From: Epiperipatus broadwayi
Taxonomy: Eukaryota > Onychophora > Udeonychophora > Euonychophora > Peripatidae
Reading direction: 5' to 3'
NCBI GenBank assembly: GCA_028023455.1
Contig: JAQFVV010012435.1
Coordinates: forward strand, 618,001 to 682,000
DNA length: 64,000 bases
Of the stretch, positions 47,106 through 60,345 are shown in pieces. The notes beneath the pieces are model-generated. The model was not told where the DNA came from. It ran no database searches and worked only from the letters and a program-made list of their open reading frames with translations. Position 1 is the stretch's first letter. Every line of letters begins with the position of its first letter. The translations under genes were made by a program, and so were the position numbers.

Positions 47106-48560
47106 TATATATTACATATATTGATACAGGTATATAATAAGCCTGTATTTTGCATTAAATATTTAGAAGCAAAGGAAACAGGTTTTAAATAACCCACTAC
47201 AGGACAAAGATCTAAAAAGCAGCTTCTCAAAGAGAAACAGTGGTAGTGAAGACAATATTTATTTAGCATGCAAATTGGGTTTGTTGTCAACTGTTTATCT
47301 AAAAGAATTTTATGAAATTTTTTTATTCAGGCTAGATTCAAATACAAGTTAAAGTTTTTCCAGATGTATTTGTTTTCTCATTATCACAAGATATTGTTTT
47401 AAACATATCTATAAATCCAGGATTGTTGATTGTAGATATTGGTCAGATGATTTTAAAACAAAAAAAAAATTAATCATATGATTGAGAGAAAAAAGGCGCT
47501 TATGCTTGGAGAGTATCAAATAAAGATAGAACTATATTAAGACTTTAATATGAGCATGGTCTTAGTAGTAATTACCAGTAAAATCTTTAAATACAAATGA
47601 TGTACCTTATCATAGTATGCATGAACTAGAACGTTGTATTTATTACACAAATCAGTTTTTTTTTGCTTATAATGATGAACTGAGACAATTATATAAAACA
47701 TAAAAAATAGATAATTTTTTAATATATGGGTTATTGGTTTTGTATTCAATAACTCTCATAAAATATTAGAATTATGATGTACAATATCCCATCCCATACC
47801 AATATCCAATGCATTTAGTTCCAAACCTTCTCATGAGTACCAAACTTTGCAGAGAGTATCAAACCATATAAAATATGCAGTTTTAATACACATATGTGTT
47901 TAAACTATGTGTATATAATGCACTGTATACACACATGAAAATTAAGTAAAATTAACAAAAATGATGTTTAATAAATATCTGTAAATTAGATAAACCTAAT
48001 GGCAGTGTTCTATTTTAGTGAATTAGCTCTATTTATTTCTCTGATCAATGCTACAATTAATTCAACTGAAATAATGAAAAAAAGAAAATTTATGGAAAAA
48101 TTCCTTGATTATTAGAACTTTTGGGGAATATAATCTAATCGCATTAACTATTTTTAATTATAGATAGAAAATTAATGGTTTAAATTTTTCAGTAGTTTGT
48201 GGGATTTTAAAAACCTGGGTTTATAATGAAAGAATGTGAAACATTTGCTGTTCCTATTTGTTTGCAATGTTTTTAACTAGTTTATTTTTATTTAATTTTT
48301 TTTTTAAAATTATAAATAATTGAAACTGCAGACATAAGCCATATTGCCGAGAGTGCCTGAGAAGTTCAAGCCCCAGAAACGATCCCAGGATTTCCAATCT
48401 CAAGTTTCACTCTCTACTTGTTTCAAATTACGCAGGGTATTGCAATAATACAAATCATAGACATGAAGAGACTATTTTTTTCCTCACTGCTATTACAGCC
48501 AGCCAATTTTTTTAATATTTAAAAACATTATTGCTTCTATTTCTTTTTAATTAGCTTTTT
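47106..48560. other. Unassigned stretch
   Basis: Two minus-strand frames (47105-47290, 47537-47749) resemble nothing I know. A GC-richer patch at 48330-48450 (GCCGAGAGTGCCTGAG) may be an old repeat, but no ends are visible. Confidence 0.4.
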
Positions 48561-48561
48561 T

Positions 48562-48663
48562 ATTTCTCATGTGTCATAGCATCAGCCGGAAAGCGAACCC
48601 GCTAACCCGGGATAACTGCTTGTAAAGCAGCTGTCGCTGACCTCTCGATCACCAATGCTTGAC
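48562..48663 (-). mobile_element. tRNA-derived SINE
   Basis: The complement starts GTCAAGCATTGGTGATCGAGA, with A box GATCGAGAGGTCAGC, an anticodon-arm pairing CTGCTTTACAAGCAG and B box GGGTTCGCTTTCC. The tail GATGCTATGACACATGAGAAA equals that of the SINE at 18.7 kb. The acceptor arms and an extra CCCGGGTTAG before the B box show it is not a tRNA gene. No target duplication found. Confidence 0.85.
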
Positions 48664-49529
48664 AAGCATATTTAAATTCAATACTATCACTTAGTCTCAT
48701 TATTTTATTTATATCTTTATTGACACTTCAAATGGTAATAGTTTCAACAAAATTTAAATTCGCCTTGAACATAAAGAATTACTCTTATTACTAATGTTTG
48801 TCAGTGTGTGCGCGCATATACACTTTAAATTGTATAAATGTTATTTTTTTAAAAAAATGTTATTTAAATTGTATTGTTTTATGAAGTAATCTAATTTATA
48901 GCCACATGATTTTCTTTTATTTTAAATGTCAGAGGTTTTTTATTTTGACATAAACTCAAATTGACGGCCCAGCATATCATAAAATAATTTTGGTAAACAG
49001 TTACAGTTTCTACCTCAGAAATAGATTATTGCATGATTTAAATTTGGAAATTGTTCCGTAGTATTTTTGTTACAACTCAATGATTTTAAGCTGAAACATT
49101 CCCCCATTTATGTTTAAAGAATGTAATTAGAATATCACATTTAAATAGATTTAAAATTAGTATTGATTTTACTTTTGAAGGTCATTACACAATTTCTAAC
49201 CTTCATCTTTTTTGGATTTGCTTTCTGCCTGTTTAGATTCAAATTTTATTTTATTTTTTGAAAGAAAAAGAAAATTGCACACAAAATTAAATTTTAGAGC
49301 AAAAGTTGAAATATGAGCACAAACAATTTTAAAACTTCACAAAATAACACAAAATGATTATATAAATTTGTTTCAAATAATTATACTGTATAAAAAATAA
49401 AAAATAGACCTTACATTAATGCAATTTTTCCACAAAGATTTCAATGTAAAATGTTTGCAAGCATTTTTTAAATTTTTTTCAAAATAATACCACCGAATTA
49501 TTTATTTACTATTTTATTTTTTAATTATA

Positions 49530-49585
49530 AAGGGATTCGTGCCGTGCTTATGACCTGTATTCAAATCCCAGTTGAGTTAATTTCA
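49530..49585 (+). repeat. Possible SINE remnant with B-box-like motif
   Basis: GTGCCGTGCTTATGACCTG followed by TATTCAAATCCCAGTTGAG resembles the second half of a tRNA-like head. Downstream GCCAATTCAGCTAATCATCC and CCCACTCGAGCCCC extend the GC-richer patch to about 49735. No A box. Weak. Confidence 0.35.
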
Positions 49586-50199
49586 ATAGGCTTAGTGATT
49601 TATGCATAGGCATTCAATTCGTAGCCAATTCAGCTAATCATCCAGTATTGGCTGGAAAATAAGTATTTAGTTATTGTTTATTAGAAACTAAAACAAGTAT
49701 GAAAACCCACTCGAGCCCCAATCCACATCCATCAGGATAAGTTTTTGTACTCATATTTAAATGGATTTAAATTTGGGCATTATATGATCCTTTATATAAT
49801 TTTATTTTTTTACCTTGTTTTCTTAAGTGAGGGTCAGGGTGTATTTATAATTTCATTATTATCCTAAAACATTTGTCATTTTCACATATGCAAGGTTAAA
49901 CTATCCTTTACCTTTCCCATATAGATCAATCCTAATTTGAGATTAACTTTTATCTGGTGTTTCTCTTTTGTAATTGTTTATTCTTTTCTTTCCTCTAAGT
50001 GCAGAATAAAATTGATACCCAGAGGTGTGCTTCATTTGATTAGATCCCTCTAAATTGGGCTCATAAAAATGCACAGAATATATTAATAAAAAAAATTATG
50101 ATGTTCTAGTTTGATGTTTAATTCAAGCTGTATTATTTTTACCCACTGTATTGATCAGCATGAATTTCATATCTCTGTTTATCTTTTGTATAAACTCTA

Positions 50200-50990
50200 A
50201 CATAGGTTGTTTTTAAGTATAATTGAACTTTTGATCCACTTGCTCTTGTCTATCTTCTATTGTCTGATTGGCTTTTGTTCATTTTATACAATTTCTTTTA
50301 ATATTTTTGGTTTGTCTTTTTTCATTTGTTTTATTTGTCCTTGTTCATCTTCTGTAATGTTTTTAACAGCAGCTTCTATAATTAGTTGACTTTTTTCTTT
50401 ATTTATCTCTTTATCCAAATATTCATCCATAATGAAAAACATCAAAATTCCTTTTAACATTACTTATGACTTCTACATCAATTATTTCCATCTTTTGTAC
50501 TATATTCTACATAACTTACATTTGGCTTTCATCAAGTTTTTTATTGATCTGTTCCATGTCAGCAGATATTTTATTCTCAATAACATCCCCTTCTGATGTA
50601 CTATTCTTTTACTTGTGACATTATATCTTCTCTAATGCTTTTTACAGCATCTTGTATAATTTGCTTACATTTTGTTTTTATGTTCTAATAATCTTTCTTG
50701 AAATGCCTTCCACTCTTCATAAGTTCTCTGTAGCATATTTTTATTTTCCAGCCACATTTCTTGAAACATTTTTTAATTTTTTTTCATGCAACACTTTATT
50801 ATTTTATTATATATTCTGTAACATTTCTTTATTTTTCAACCACAGTTCTTGTAACATTTGAAACAGCTCATCCTGTGTTTTTATCCTCTCTTCTCTAGAC
50901 CTATTTATATCTTCTCTTAGCTATTTCTACTTGCTCTGTATTTTTCTGGTTCATTGATTTGTTTTTCCATTTTACTAGATCTTAATCTGG
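50200..50990 (-). pseudogene. Degraded coiled-coil coding relic
   Basis: The complement, in shifting frames, reads as Lys/Glu/Gln-rich segments: EERIKTQDELFQMLQELWLK, NKEMLQN, TYEEWKAFQERLLEHKNKM, DEYLDKEINKEKSQLIIEAA and VKNITEDEQGQIKQMKKDK. Stops separate them. The heptad-like character suggests a coiled coil, for example a LINE ORF1 or Gag N-terminal region. No diagnostic motif is present, and the plus-strand frames here are shadows. Confidence 0.4.
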
Positions 50991-52871
50991 TGATGATTTA
51001 TTTTTTTTACTTCTAAAGTTGTCAATTATAAGAAAAAAAATACTCTTTTTTTTATTTTGTTTGAATGATCAAAATATTTGTTAATACTTTTTATAACTTA
51101 AATTATCATAAAGAAATAAGTACCAACTGTTCCAATCCACAAGAACAGCTCACCAACCCACCTAGACCTAGACATTTCCATAATAACTTTACCTGCTTTA
51201 TTTTATTATATATATATATATATTGATAATCAGATGTAAATTTTTATTTATACAATGACAATGATAAACTTTTTTATTCCCTATTTTATGCAGCATATAT
51301 GAGGTGAGTCATAAGCTTGAAACCAATTGGTCTGGGGATGAGGACATTCCAATAGAGATTTTGAATTCTTTCTCTTTCGGCACCTATAAATTAAAGCTTA
51401 ATAGAAGCTATTAGTAAGATCCCTCTAGTGAAAATTTTAATACAAGCTTAAAAGCAAGTTACTCAATTTGTGTCTTGTTTTATTATTACATATGTGTGTG
51501 CTCTCATTGATACTTTATTATGATTTCTAACTATTCTGACTCTTATTTTAGAGTCTATGATAATTTTAAATGTTATGTTTAAGGTATTATTGAGTCAATG
51601 AGTCTTTATATAATTTTATTTCAAGATATACTTAAATTTAATCAAACAATTTGACTCATATATATATAATACAACTAATGTAATCAGCCTGAATAGGGTG
51701 TCTAAATATAACAGAATAGGTGTTTGGATTATTTAATTTGGACACACTTGGCATAGGAATGTAAGAGAATGGGTATATACATGCATGACATTTATTAACT
51801 TACACTGTCACTCCATATGTAAGGGAATCAGGTATTGGCAAATGAATTTGTAATAATATCTTAGCCACATGTAATCAGTAACTATACTTTTAAGTAACTA
51901 TCCAACTGTATTTTTCCATATGATTTCTCTAGTATTTGACCTATGTGCAGTAATGATAATGAAGGATTTGTGTGTTGACAAAAGCCAGCCATAAAACATT
52001 ATGGCAACCCATTTACCACATGCCAAATGAGGCCTTTTTAAATCTATTATGATTTATAATGCTTGCTCTTATTTCTTTCATTTACATATGCATAAGTAAT
52101 TTTAGAAATCACACACCAAGCTTATTTCTTAGACTACAGTATATATAGAACTATTTTAGAATGCCATATAGAACAAAGAAGAAAGACAAACACCAATATT
52201 AAATTTCAATAAAAATGAATAATTTAATAAAATAAAAAATTATTACAAACACAATTTAAATCTCACTTGCATAACAAATAAGTAAACATTTTCTTAAATA
52301 GTCAATGGATAAATTATGCTAAAATATTTTATCCTTAATAGCTTTAATTCCAGTTATTTATCCATTGTCTGCTATGAAAAATATATAAAATAACACATAC
52401 AAAAGAAAATGTATGTTCAAACAATAAAACACATTACTCATGTCATGATTATATGTGAGAATTAAAAATTAATTAATTTGAAGATATATAAAAAAGCAAA
52501 AAATTGAAATAAAAAAAAATCAGACCTTTTATGTTGAACTCAACTAACAAAAAGAAATAAAAATGTATTATACACTTATATATTTATCAGTTTAATGGGT
52601 GATCATGTAGTTAAGTTATAATTTAACAACTAATCATAGTCCAGTATTTGCTGTGCTTTTCCTTCTATATCTATCACAAATAGCTTCTGTGTTTTCCCTG
52701 CATCTTTTTGTAGATCTTATTATGAGTGGCTTTCAAATTGTCTTAATACTTTTATCGATATATTCGTCTAATTTAACTTTCACTAAAATATATGTAGTGA
52801 AATATTTGTCTGTAAATCTGGTTATCCTCATGATACTGAATATTATGGTATTTATCTTAATGGTTGGCTCT

Positions 52872-52874
<3 letters not shown>

Positions 52875-52913
<39 letters not shown>
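52875..52913. repeat. (TC)n microsatellite
   Basis: About 19 uninterrupted TC units on the plus strand. The Ser/Leu repeat in the open frame 52653-52949 comes from it. Confidence 0.95.
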
Positions 52914-52916
<3 letters not shown>

Positions 52917-54807
52917 TTAGCAGGTTATTTTAATATCTTTACATTTTGAGCAGGCTACAAAAACTAATATCCAAGTGGTTTATAAGGCAGGTTCACATTT
53001 TCTGGTAAAAATTGCTGCAACTGACACTTAAAAATGGGCTCTAGCCTTTCATTATTAAGGTTGTTGTGGAATAGTGAATATTTTCTTATATATATATTTA
53101 AAACTAATATTCATTAGAATTTATGACCAGCAATTGAAGGATAATTTACTGCGCAAATATTTTTTTATAATTGTGACCTAGAAGAAGTTTGTTCCTCAGT
53201 TGCTCTTCTAAATAACTCAGCAAAAAGAAAAGAGGGTGAAAAAGATGGAAATGACCTTATTTATATCTAATCAATACTTGGCTCAAGCAGATGAAAATAG
53301 ATAACAGAAACAACAATAAAATACATTATACGTTTATCTCTTTTGTTTTCTCTTTTCAATTATCATTACCCTTATTCAAAGATATCCAACATTTCTATTT
53401 ATAAATAATTAAAAAAATATTTCAAGAAATTAATAAGAGATGCTTGTTTAGGCTAAAATTATTGAAGAGATATTTAAGATATAATTAAAAAAAAAAAATT
53501 TAATCCTCACAAAAATGTTGCGTTTTTCTCCTGTTTTTTCTCTCTTATGAATGGATGACTAAAGGAAACTTGAAGGTCTGGGTTCAAATCCCCTCTACTT
53601 TTATTGCAATAATAATGGAGCTACCTTTGCATTCCTATAACTTTTAATTATATACCTTAAATGACATTTGTTATGTTACACTTAAAATCCTTTCATTTTA
53701 ACAAAGATAATACATATTTATGTTGATAAGGTAAAATTTACAGGTTTGAATCAATGTACCATAGTGTATTATTAACTAAGGAGTTGTCAAGATTTGAGAG
53801 TAATATAACTGCTTTTAATAAAACTTATCTTTTACTAAAAGAAGTTTAATTAACCAAATATATGCAACACTTTTTAATAGAGTGAATAAAGATTGCATAA
53901 TGATGAATTGGCTATGAAATCAATATTTTATTTATAATTATGGTAATTCTTATTCTATTTGAATTTCTATATATTATTAAAGGTTTATTGTTGCCATAGT
54001 AACTAACTCTTTGTACCGAGGCTCATTTTTCAACATTGGATTAAGTATGTTTATAGACGGAAAATGCATTACTTACTAAACAGGCATTATTACATCAATA
54101 CTAGTAAATAAATTTTTGTCTTTGGAGACTTTTAATACATATATGGATAGAAATTGTTGACTATGACCCAAAGTTACACTTACTATGATTGGAAAGTATT
54201 TTCTAAACTCTGGAGCCAAAATAATAAACACTGCCAGGAATATTTTTTATTTAATATTGATTATGTATGTTGTATTCAGAGCTAATAGATATATTGACGC
54301 ACTATACTCAGTTACATGTTGATATATAATTCTTTAAGTTGAATTTGATTTCTTGATGATGACTTGTCTGTAATTTAATTTCTTCTCAGAAAGAATAAAC
54401 AACAATGGAGATCATGTACTGCCAGAAAGAACAATCTCAAAAATTTTGTAAATAAAGAACTTAATGCATTGCTTTCTTGGAAGCACATTTACCTCTGAGA
54501 GGAACTATTTAAAATTTGTAGTTTTTTATTTATTTATATATTATATATATTCTTGTAGTTCCATGTTTGACTATTTCCATCAATTAACTACAATTAAATA
54601 TCATATATATTTGACTACTTGGGACCAATTATTCATTAATACTAATTACAATCTTACTACTTTGTTTATTGTTGACACTAATTAAGAATTTAATAAATGT
54701 CCATGGACTTACTCCCCACAGAATGTGATTCTTTTTATATTGAAGAGAATATTATAATACAATTCTTATGTTTGATTTAGCATTCAATGCAATGATGCTC
54801 ATAAGAC
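52914..54807. other. AT-rich spacer with a B-box-like fragment
   Basis: At 53548-53602, GAATGGATGACTAAAGG followed by CTGGGTTCAAATCCCCTCTAC looks like the 3' end of the SINE-like family seen at 42.5 and 46.1 kb. Otherwise no element or gene is recognised. Confidence 0.45.
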
Positions 54808-54821
54808 TATCTCAAATAAAG

Positions 54822-55080
54822 ACAATAAACATCACATGACCACCACTTCTTATGCTTGTGTATAACTGTTGTTAAAACAGGCAAGAACTCACTATATGTA
54901 TTGCCACACACAGCAAGCTAGAGTAATCAATGGATGCCAGAAGGCCACAAGCCAGAAACTAGTCTGGGGATATTGGATGAGTAGCCACTAGATGTGGATT
55001 TTATGCACAAGCCTTCTGGCATCCATTGATTTCTCTAGCTTGCTGTGTGTGGCAATACGTATAGTGAGTTTTGCCTGTTT
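54822..55080 (+). mobile_element. Fold-back element, family F copy B, with 14-bp target duplication
   Basis: Head CATCACATGACCACCACTTC is followed by an arm (about 54874-54945: AAACAGGCAAGAACTCACTA ... GGATGCCAGAAGG), a middle of about 65 bases (CCACAAGCCAGAAACTAGTC ... TATGCACAAG) and the inverted arm ending TTTTGCCTGTTT at 55080. TATCTCAAATAAAG at 54808-54821 is repeated at 55081-55094. Confidence 0.88.
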
Positions 55081-55094
55081 TATCTCAAATAAAG

Positions 55095-56120
55095 CTACAA
55101 CTTCTACTGTGAACTTAATAATGATACCTATCTATACTGGCCAGTATTGGTTGGATAGATGAGTTGGGTCTGTTTTCTTTAGTTAAAAACAAATACCAAG
55201 TCTATTTGCATTCTGAAAAAAAAAATCCAAGTTTTATTTAGACTGAACATCAGTTTATGGGCATGATAAGTGGATAGGATAAGTATTAAAGTACAGTTAA
55301 TGTAAAACTATAGTAATAATTTAAAATAAATGCTTCTATGAGTTCTTAGATTGTAATTTTATTAATGACAGTGAATGTTCAAATACATTTACAATATAAG
55401 AAACAAAATACATAAGCATTGATTTAACAATGGATTGAGACTGTTGATTGTTATTAATATTGGGTGTGTCTGAGTGTTGACTGATTTGTATGAATATAAT
55501 AAAAAGAATTAATACGCAAGTGTACTTTCTTTGTTATATACCAGACTCACAACATTCAATTGTTATAAAATAAGTCTGTGAATACTATTAAATCTTTGTT
55601 CAATATGTTATCAAAACTAGAAAAATACTAAACTTTCTTAATTTTCCTTTTAGCATTTAATATTTTGCATATACTTTTAATTTTTGAAGAGCATCAATTA
55701 TGACCAGAATTTTTCTCATGACAAAATATAACAGAGTTATGTTGAGGATTACATGTAAATGTTTTATGTTGGAACATATGTTGTTTAAGACATCAAACAT
55801 ATTAGCTTTAATCTCACCATGATAAATGGCTGAACAATTAGATCTCTTGCATGGTGTTTATTGGACTGATTTATTCCATCTTTAATATTATTTATAATCT
55901 ATTAAAAGAAAGAGAAGAACTAGAATCTGCATTAAAATTGTTGAAAATTTTTTTCTCTCTAATTTTAAGTAGAATTTAGAATGTAAGGCACATACATCCA
56001 TTTTTTTTATTAATTTTTGTCTTACGATGTCTTAATTTAATTTTATTATGTAGCAATTTTTAGTGAGTGTTTAACAAACTACTGCCAATGATCTTCTACT
56101 TTTATCTATTTATATTGCGT
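55095..56120. other. Spacer with a half-copy of the 44.3-kb hairpin
   Basis: 55437-55483 is a diverged right half of the hairpin element at 44257-44425. No gene is recognised in the rest. Confidence 0.5.
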
Positions 56121-56124
56121 ATAA

Positions 56125-56900
56125 GAAATGCTGCAAGAGTTATCAGATTAAGGTAAGAAAATAGGACTAAAGGTAAGTGCCAAAAAACCTAAACTAATAT
56201 ATAAAGGATATTCTCAGAAGAAGAAAATAAAGATTGGTAAAGATGACTTAGAAGAAATAATTACAAATACCTTAGATTACTAATACAGATGGGAACATAA
56301 TGGATAGATCAATCACATTTAAAATCAAATGGAATGCTTTTGATAGAAGTAATTTAGTATCAAAAAGAAATATACCAATGTGTTTGAAATGGAAAATTTT
56401 TAACAAATATGTTTTACCAGTGTTTACCTATAAATCTGGAACATGGATGTTTTATTAGAAAATTATCCAGAAACTTCAAACAACATAATAAAATATAGAG
56501 AGACATATGTTAGGATAACAAGAAGGGATCAAAAACAAAATACATGGGCAAAAAAGCAGACATTGCTGACATCATTGAACGAATTAACAGACTGAAATGG
56601 AGTTGTAATGAATATATTGCTAGAAGAGATGAAAATAACTGGTGAAAATAAATGGGCAATTAAAGTTTTAAATTGGTTTCCAAGATATTATAAAGTACTA
56701 GAAAGAGATTATGAGAGATGGATTGGTGAAATAAGCTTATTTGGTTGTGGAGAAGAGGGGTTATGGATCAATAAGACTGAATTAAACATGGAAAATCTTT
56801 CATTCTGCAATAGATCATTAATGATTGAAAATGATAATGATGATAAAATGATTGTATTTGTAAATATTTTGAATATGAGCACTGTTTTATATGATTAAAT
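56125..56900 (+). pseudogene. LINE reverse-transcriptase C-terminal relic
   Basis: In changing frames: MLQELSD-GKKIGLKVSAKK (about 56128), KMW/ESGTW-type 'VLPVFTYKSGTW' (about 56415-56450), RRDQKQNTWAKKQTLLTS-like (about 56523), LKWSCNEYIARRDENNW-like (about 56593-56640), then KVLNWFPRYYKVLERDYERW and EISLFGCGEEGLW in the open frame from 56608. This is the order of the segment that follows the RT core in the LINE family also seen at 28.7 and 58.7 kb. Heavily mutated. Confidence 0.7.
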
Positions 56901-58660
56901 AGTAGTAGTCCAAGGTATCTCAGTAATACAATGACCAATGAAGGTGGATGATCAATATTTTTTGTTCATTTAGATACTTTGATTCATTCATAGTTTGTAA
57001 ATAATCAACTACCTAATCACTTGGAAAAATCATGCAATATTGCAGCACTAAAATACCATGATGAGTCTTCATTGATGGGTCTTTAGTTTTTCCTTATATT
57101 AATCTCATACTCTAGTAAACTGCAAAGGGTAAAAAAGCAATTGCATTGTTAGCTGTTTGGAAGATCTTGTGATATTCGTCACCAGAAATGATAAGTTGTG
57201 TTTGATTAAGGAAGATTTTAGTTCTTAAATACATCATTCCATCAACCACTGAATCAAATTGCACAGGAAATAATAAAAGTTAAAAAATTATGTGTACTCA
57301 GAAGATTTTCCAGAAATAATGAATTTCAATTAATAAAACAGTAGCTTTTGAATCCAGCTCTCTATCATTGCAATAAATTATGAAGATTTAATAATGTCAA
57401 CTTATCACATATTAAAGTGCACAGGTGTGTGGGCGTGCATTTGCGTAAAAAGATAAATAGCTTTTCAATGGTCTATCACAAGGTAAAGTTTTTTCTAAAA
57501 CTTCCCTTAAAACAATATGAAATGCAGAAGCTTATCAACTTCTAGAAGATGATAATTTAAATAGTATTTCTGTATTGTTTAATTATCCATTTAAGAATAT
57601 CTAAGCACCCATTTACTGACCAACACTAGATGGTTAGCTGTCTGAAAGAAATATTATTTCTCACTACATTTATGCTACCTATTGCAAGTACTAGTAGTCA
57701 GAAATGTAAGAAAATAATTTGTAGCTCAATAGCTCTTTGTAAACTGGTATCATCATGTGATGTTTAATTTCATTTTAAAAAAACATTCTAAACTTGTTAA
57801 AATCTTAAAAAAGATTTCATATTTTTTCCTACTGAATTCAATTCCCTGGTATGGTAAATGTATGGACTTCATCAACACTAATGATATTAATATACTATAT
57901 AAATGGTAATCACAACCACAAATATATACATATATAAATGAAACTCTCAATAATATAACAATGCTTGAAGATACGCAAATTTATTATCTTCAAACCTAAA
58001 GTAAACCTATAAATCAAATTACTAAACAAATAAAATGTTTTGTAATTTATAGGTCGTTTTGAACTCCGTGAACTATCTTGTTTTATATACAATAGACTAT
58101 TGGTCAATGTTATAAGGAAATTATTGATTTTTAAAAGAATAGAAACGCAAGTTTTCTGATTTCTGGTCAGTAAAATGTCATGCATTGTAATAATTGTGAA
58201 TACTTAACTTATTTTATTGAAAATCTGAACTTTTCAAATTAGTTGAGGGCAAATTATTTGTTGGAAATAAAAAGAAATCTGTATAGAAAAGATTGCCAGT
58301 TTTGTCTCTCATAAAACCATCTAATTGACAATAAATCAGAGATTAGACCTTTGTTACAAAATGCTCTTTTACAATATTAAATGATGTAAGGACTCATTAA
58401 AGTTTACGATGTAGTTCTATGATTGAGAGTCTGGAATTAATTTATGTTAAGGAGTGGCAAGCAATAGTCAACTACTAACAATGACGATCAATGGTTATTA
58501 GTTGGTTATAGTATTTTATTGCCTAGCAACATCAAACTGACGGAGAACTTAATATATACACATACAAGCATATATTATTAAATATATTGACTGTATTGTA
58601 AAAACAAATTTTACATAAACTTAAAAGTATAATTTTATTTGTATATATTGCATTCTATAG
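56901..58660. other. AT-rich spacer
   Basis: The frames 57753-57950 and 58?-free neighbours up to 58185 on the minus strand are Ile/Leu/Lys-rich without family resemblance. No element ends seen. Confidence 0.4.
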
Positions 58661-59349
58661 ATACAGGGTGTGTACAAAAGTAGGTATCATCACCATCATC
58701 AACCATTATTAATCCACTGCAGGATGGTCTCTCCAAGTTCAATCCATCTTCTCCTATCTTTAGCCTCTCCTCTCCACTTCACCCATGCACACTTTCTTAT
58801 TTCATCCATCCATCTCATATGTGGTCTCTTTCTGGGTCTTTTACAATCTCTTGGAAACAGTTTAAGATTTCGATTGTCCATCTATTATCATCTCTTCTAG
58901 CAATATGTTCAGCCCAACTCCACTTCAGTCTATTATTTTTTTTGATGAGGTCAGTAACACCTGTTTATTTTCTTACCCATATATTGCGTTTTTGACCTCT
59001 TCTTGTTATTCCTAACATGCATCTCTCCATACTTCTTTGAGTGGTCTGAAGTCTCTGTATTGTTCTTCTATTAAGTGGCCAAGTTTCAGATCCATAAGTA
59101 AGAACTGGTAAAACACATTTATTAAGAACCTTCATTTTTAAACACATAGGCATATTTCCTTTTAGTATCAAGTTATTTCTATCAAAAGCACTCCAACCAA
59201 GTTTAATTCTATGATTAATTTCATCCATTATGTTTCCATCTGTATTAATAATCTGACCAAGGTATACAGTTCCTTGCAGTCTAGAAACTTGTATCGTTAC
59301 CGATTTCTTGGCATGCTTCTGTATACTTACCTCGGCACCCCCCCTGTAT
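58661..59349. mobile_element. Possible terminal-inverted-repeat element enclosing a LINE fragment
   Basis: The left end reads ATACAGGGTGTGTACAAAAG. The right end is CACCCCCCCTGTAT, whose complement starts ATACAGGGGGGGTG. Both ends continue with GTA(G/A)GTA-like sequence, and each is bounded by TA, as for Tc1/mariner-type insertions. The interior is a reversed LINE 3' fragment. The match of the ends is short and imperfect. Confidence 0.45.
58687..59320 (-). pseudogene. LINE 3' fragment with RT C-terminal coding remnant
   Basis: The minus-strand frame 58965-59228 gives INHRIKLGWSAFDRNNLILK, MKVLNKCVLPVLTYGSETW and TTQRSMERCMLGITRRGQKR, the hallmark 'VLPVLTYG.ETW' and 'QR.MER.MLG..RRD' motifs of the post-RT region of many invertebrate LINEs. 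The second frame continues with RLKWSWAEHIARRDDNRWT and ends at the short trinucleotide 3' tail near 58687-58703. A stop and frame change lie near 58960. Upstream, GTVYLGQIINTDGN (about 59240-59275) marks the end of the RT palm. Confidence 0.85.
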
Positions 59350-60221
59350 ATTATAAAGTAGAAAAAATGTTAACTATATGTTGAAAGTTCTCTTATAAAA
59401 CATGTCAGAATTCAGTAAAATATGTTTATGTTAAAGTGATGCCAAGTTTAGAATTATTGATGAGATCATCATACAATGAGCTCAAATTTCTTCCCATGAT
59501 TTCCTAATATATTCATATCATGGATGCAGACTATATATATTATTCTTATTAATGGTGGCCAACATTCCCAGTGGCGAATCTAAAGACCACAAAAACTTTA
59601 TAGGATATTTTTTAAAAGATATATCTTCAAACTACCACTTTTCTTAATTAAGATTATCAATGTTACTTGCATTTCATAAACACAATCCTTATCTTTTATA
59701 ATTAATATCCCAGGAAGTAGCTAATTATGAGCATGGTGTATTGATAATAATCTATGCTGTATTTGCAATACTTATAAATAACAAAAAAAAATTAATTTTA
59801 ACCCTTTCATATTTCGGATGACAGAGAAATGTCTTTTGGCCAATTTATCCCTGGTAAATTTTTTCATAAGTATTATACATTAAAATGCATGTAAAATGGT
59901 ATTTTTATTACAATAAATTTTCCCCCAAAGATTTTGCAGTAAAAGACATGAAATTCAAAATTCCCGCTCTTGCAAAAGACATAAGCCTCATCCTGACATG
60001 TTCAGCCATTGTCTGTTGCCAAGGCTGTAAAACATTCGGTGTTTTACAACATTGTAGTTTCCAATGATGCAAAAAACAGTTTATTTGCAAATTTATTACA
60101 ATTTTAGATTTTAAAAAAAAACTAATTTGCAATATATTTATTAGATGTCAAGAAATATAAATTATTAATAACTTATTTTGACTTGAAATACTTTATTTTC
60201 AAAAATATAATGTTATATTAG
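59350..60221. other. AT-rich spacer
   Basis: The overlapping frames at 59885-60067 (+) and 59908-60132 (-) match nothing I recognise. A GC-richer patch at about 59960-60050 (TTGCCAAGGCTGTAAAACA) could be an exon or repeat fragment, with no further support. Confidence 0.35.
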
Positions 60222-60345
60222 CAGCTAACATAAATATGGTCTGAAGCAAATTAGAAAACTCTAGCTTTAACGTAAACAATCTACAGCTAACATAAATATG
60301 GTCTGAAGCAAATTAGAAAACTCTAGCTTTAACGTAAACAATCTA
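60222..60345. repeat. Perfect 62-bp tandem duplication
   Basis: CAGCTAACATAAATATGGTC starts at 60222 and 60284, and the two 62-base units read the same throughout. Confidence 0.95.
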
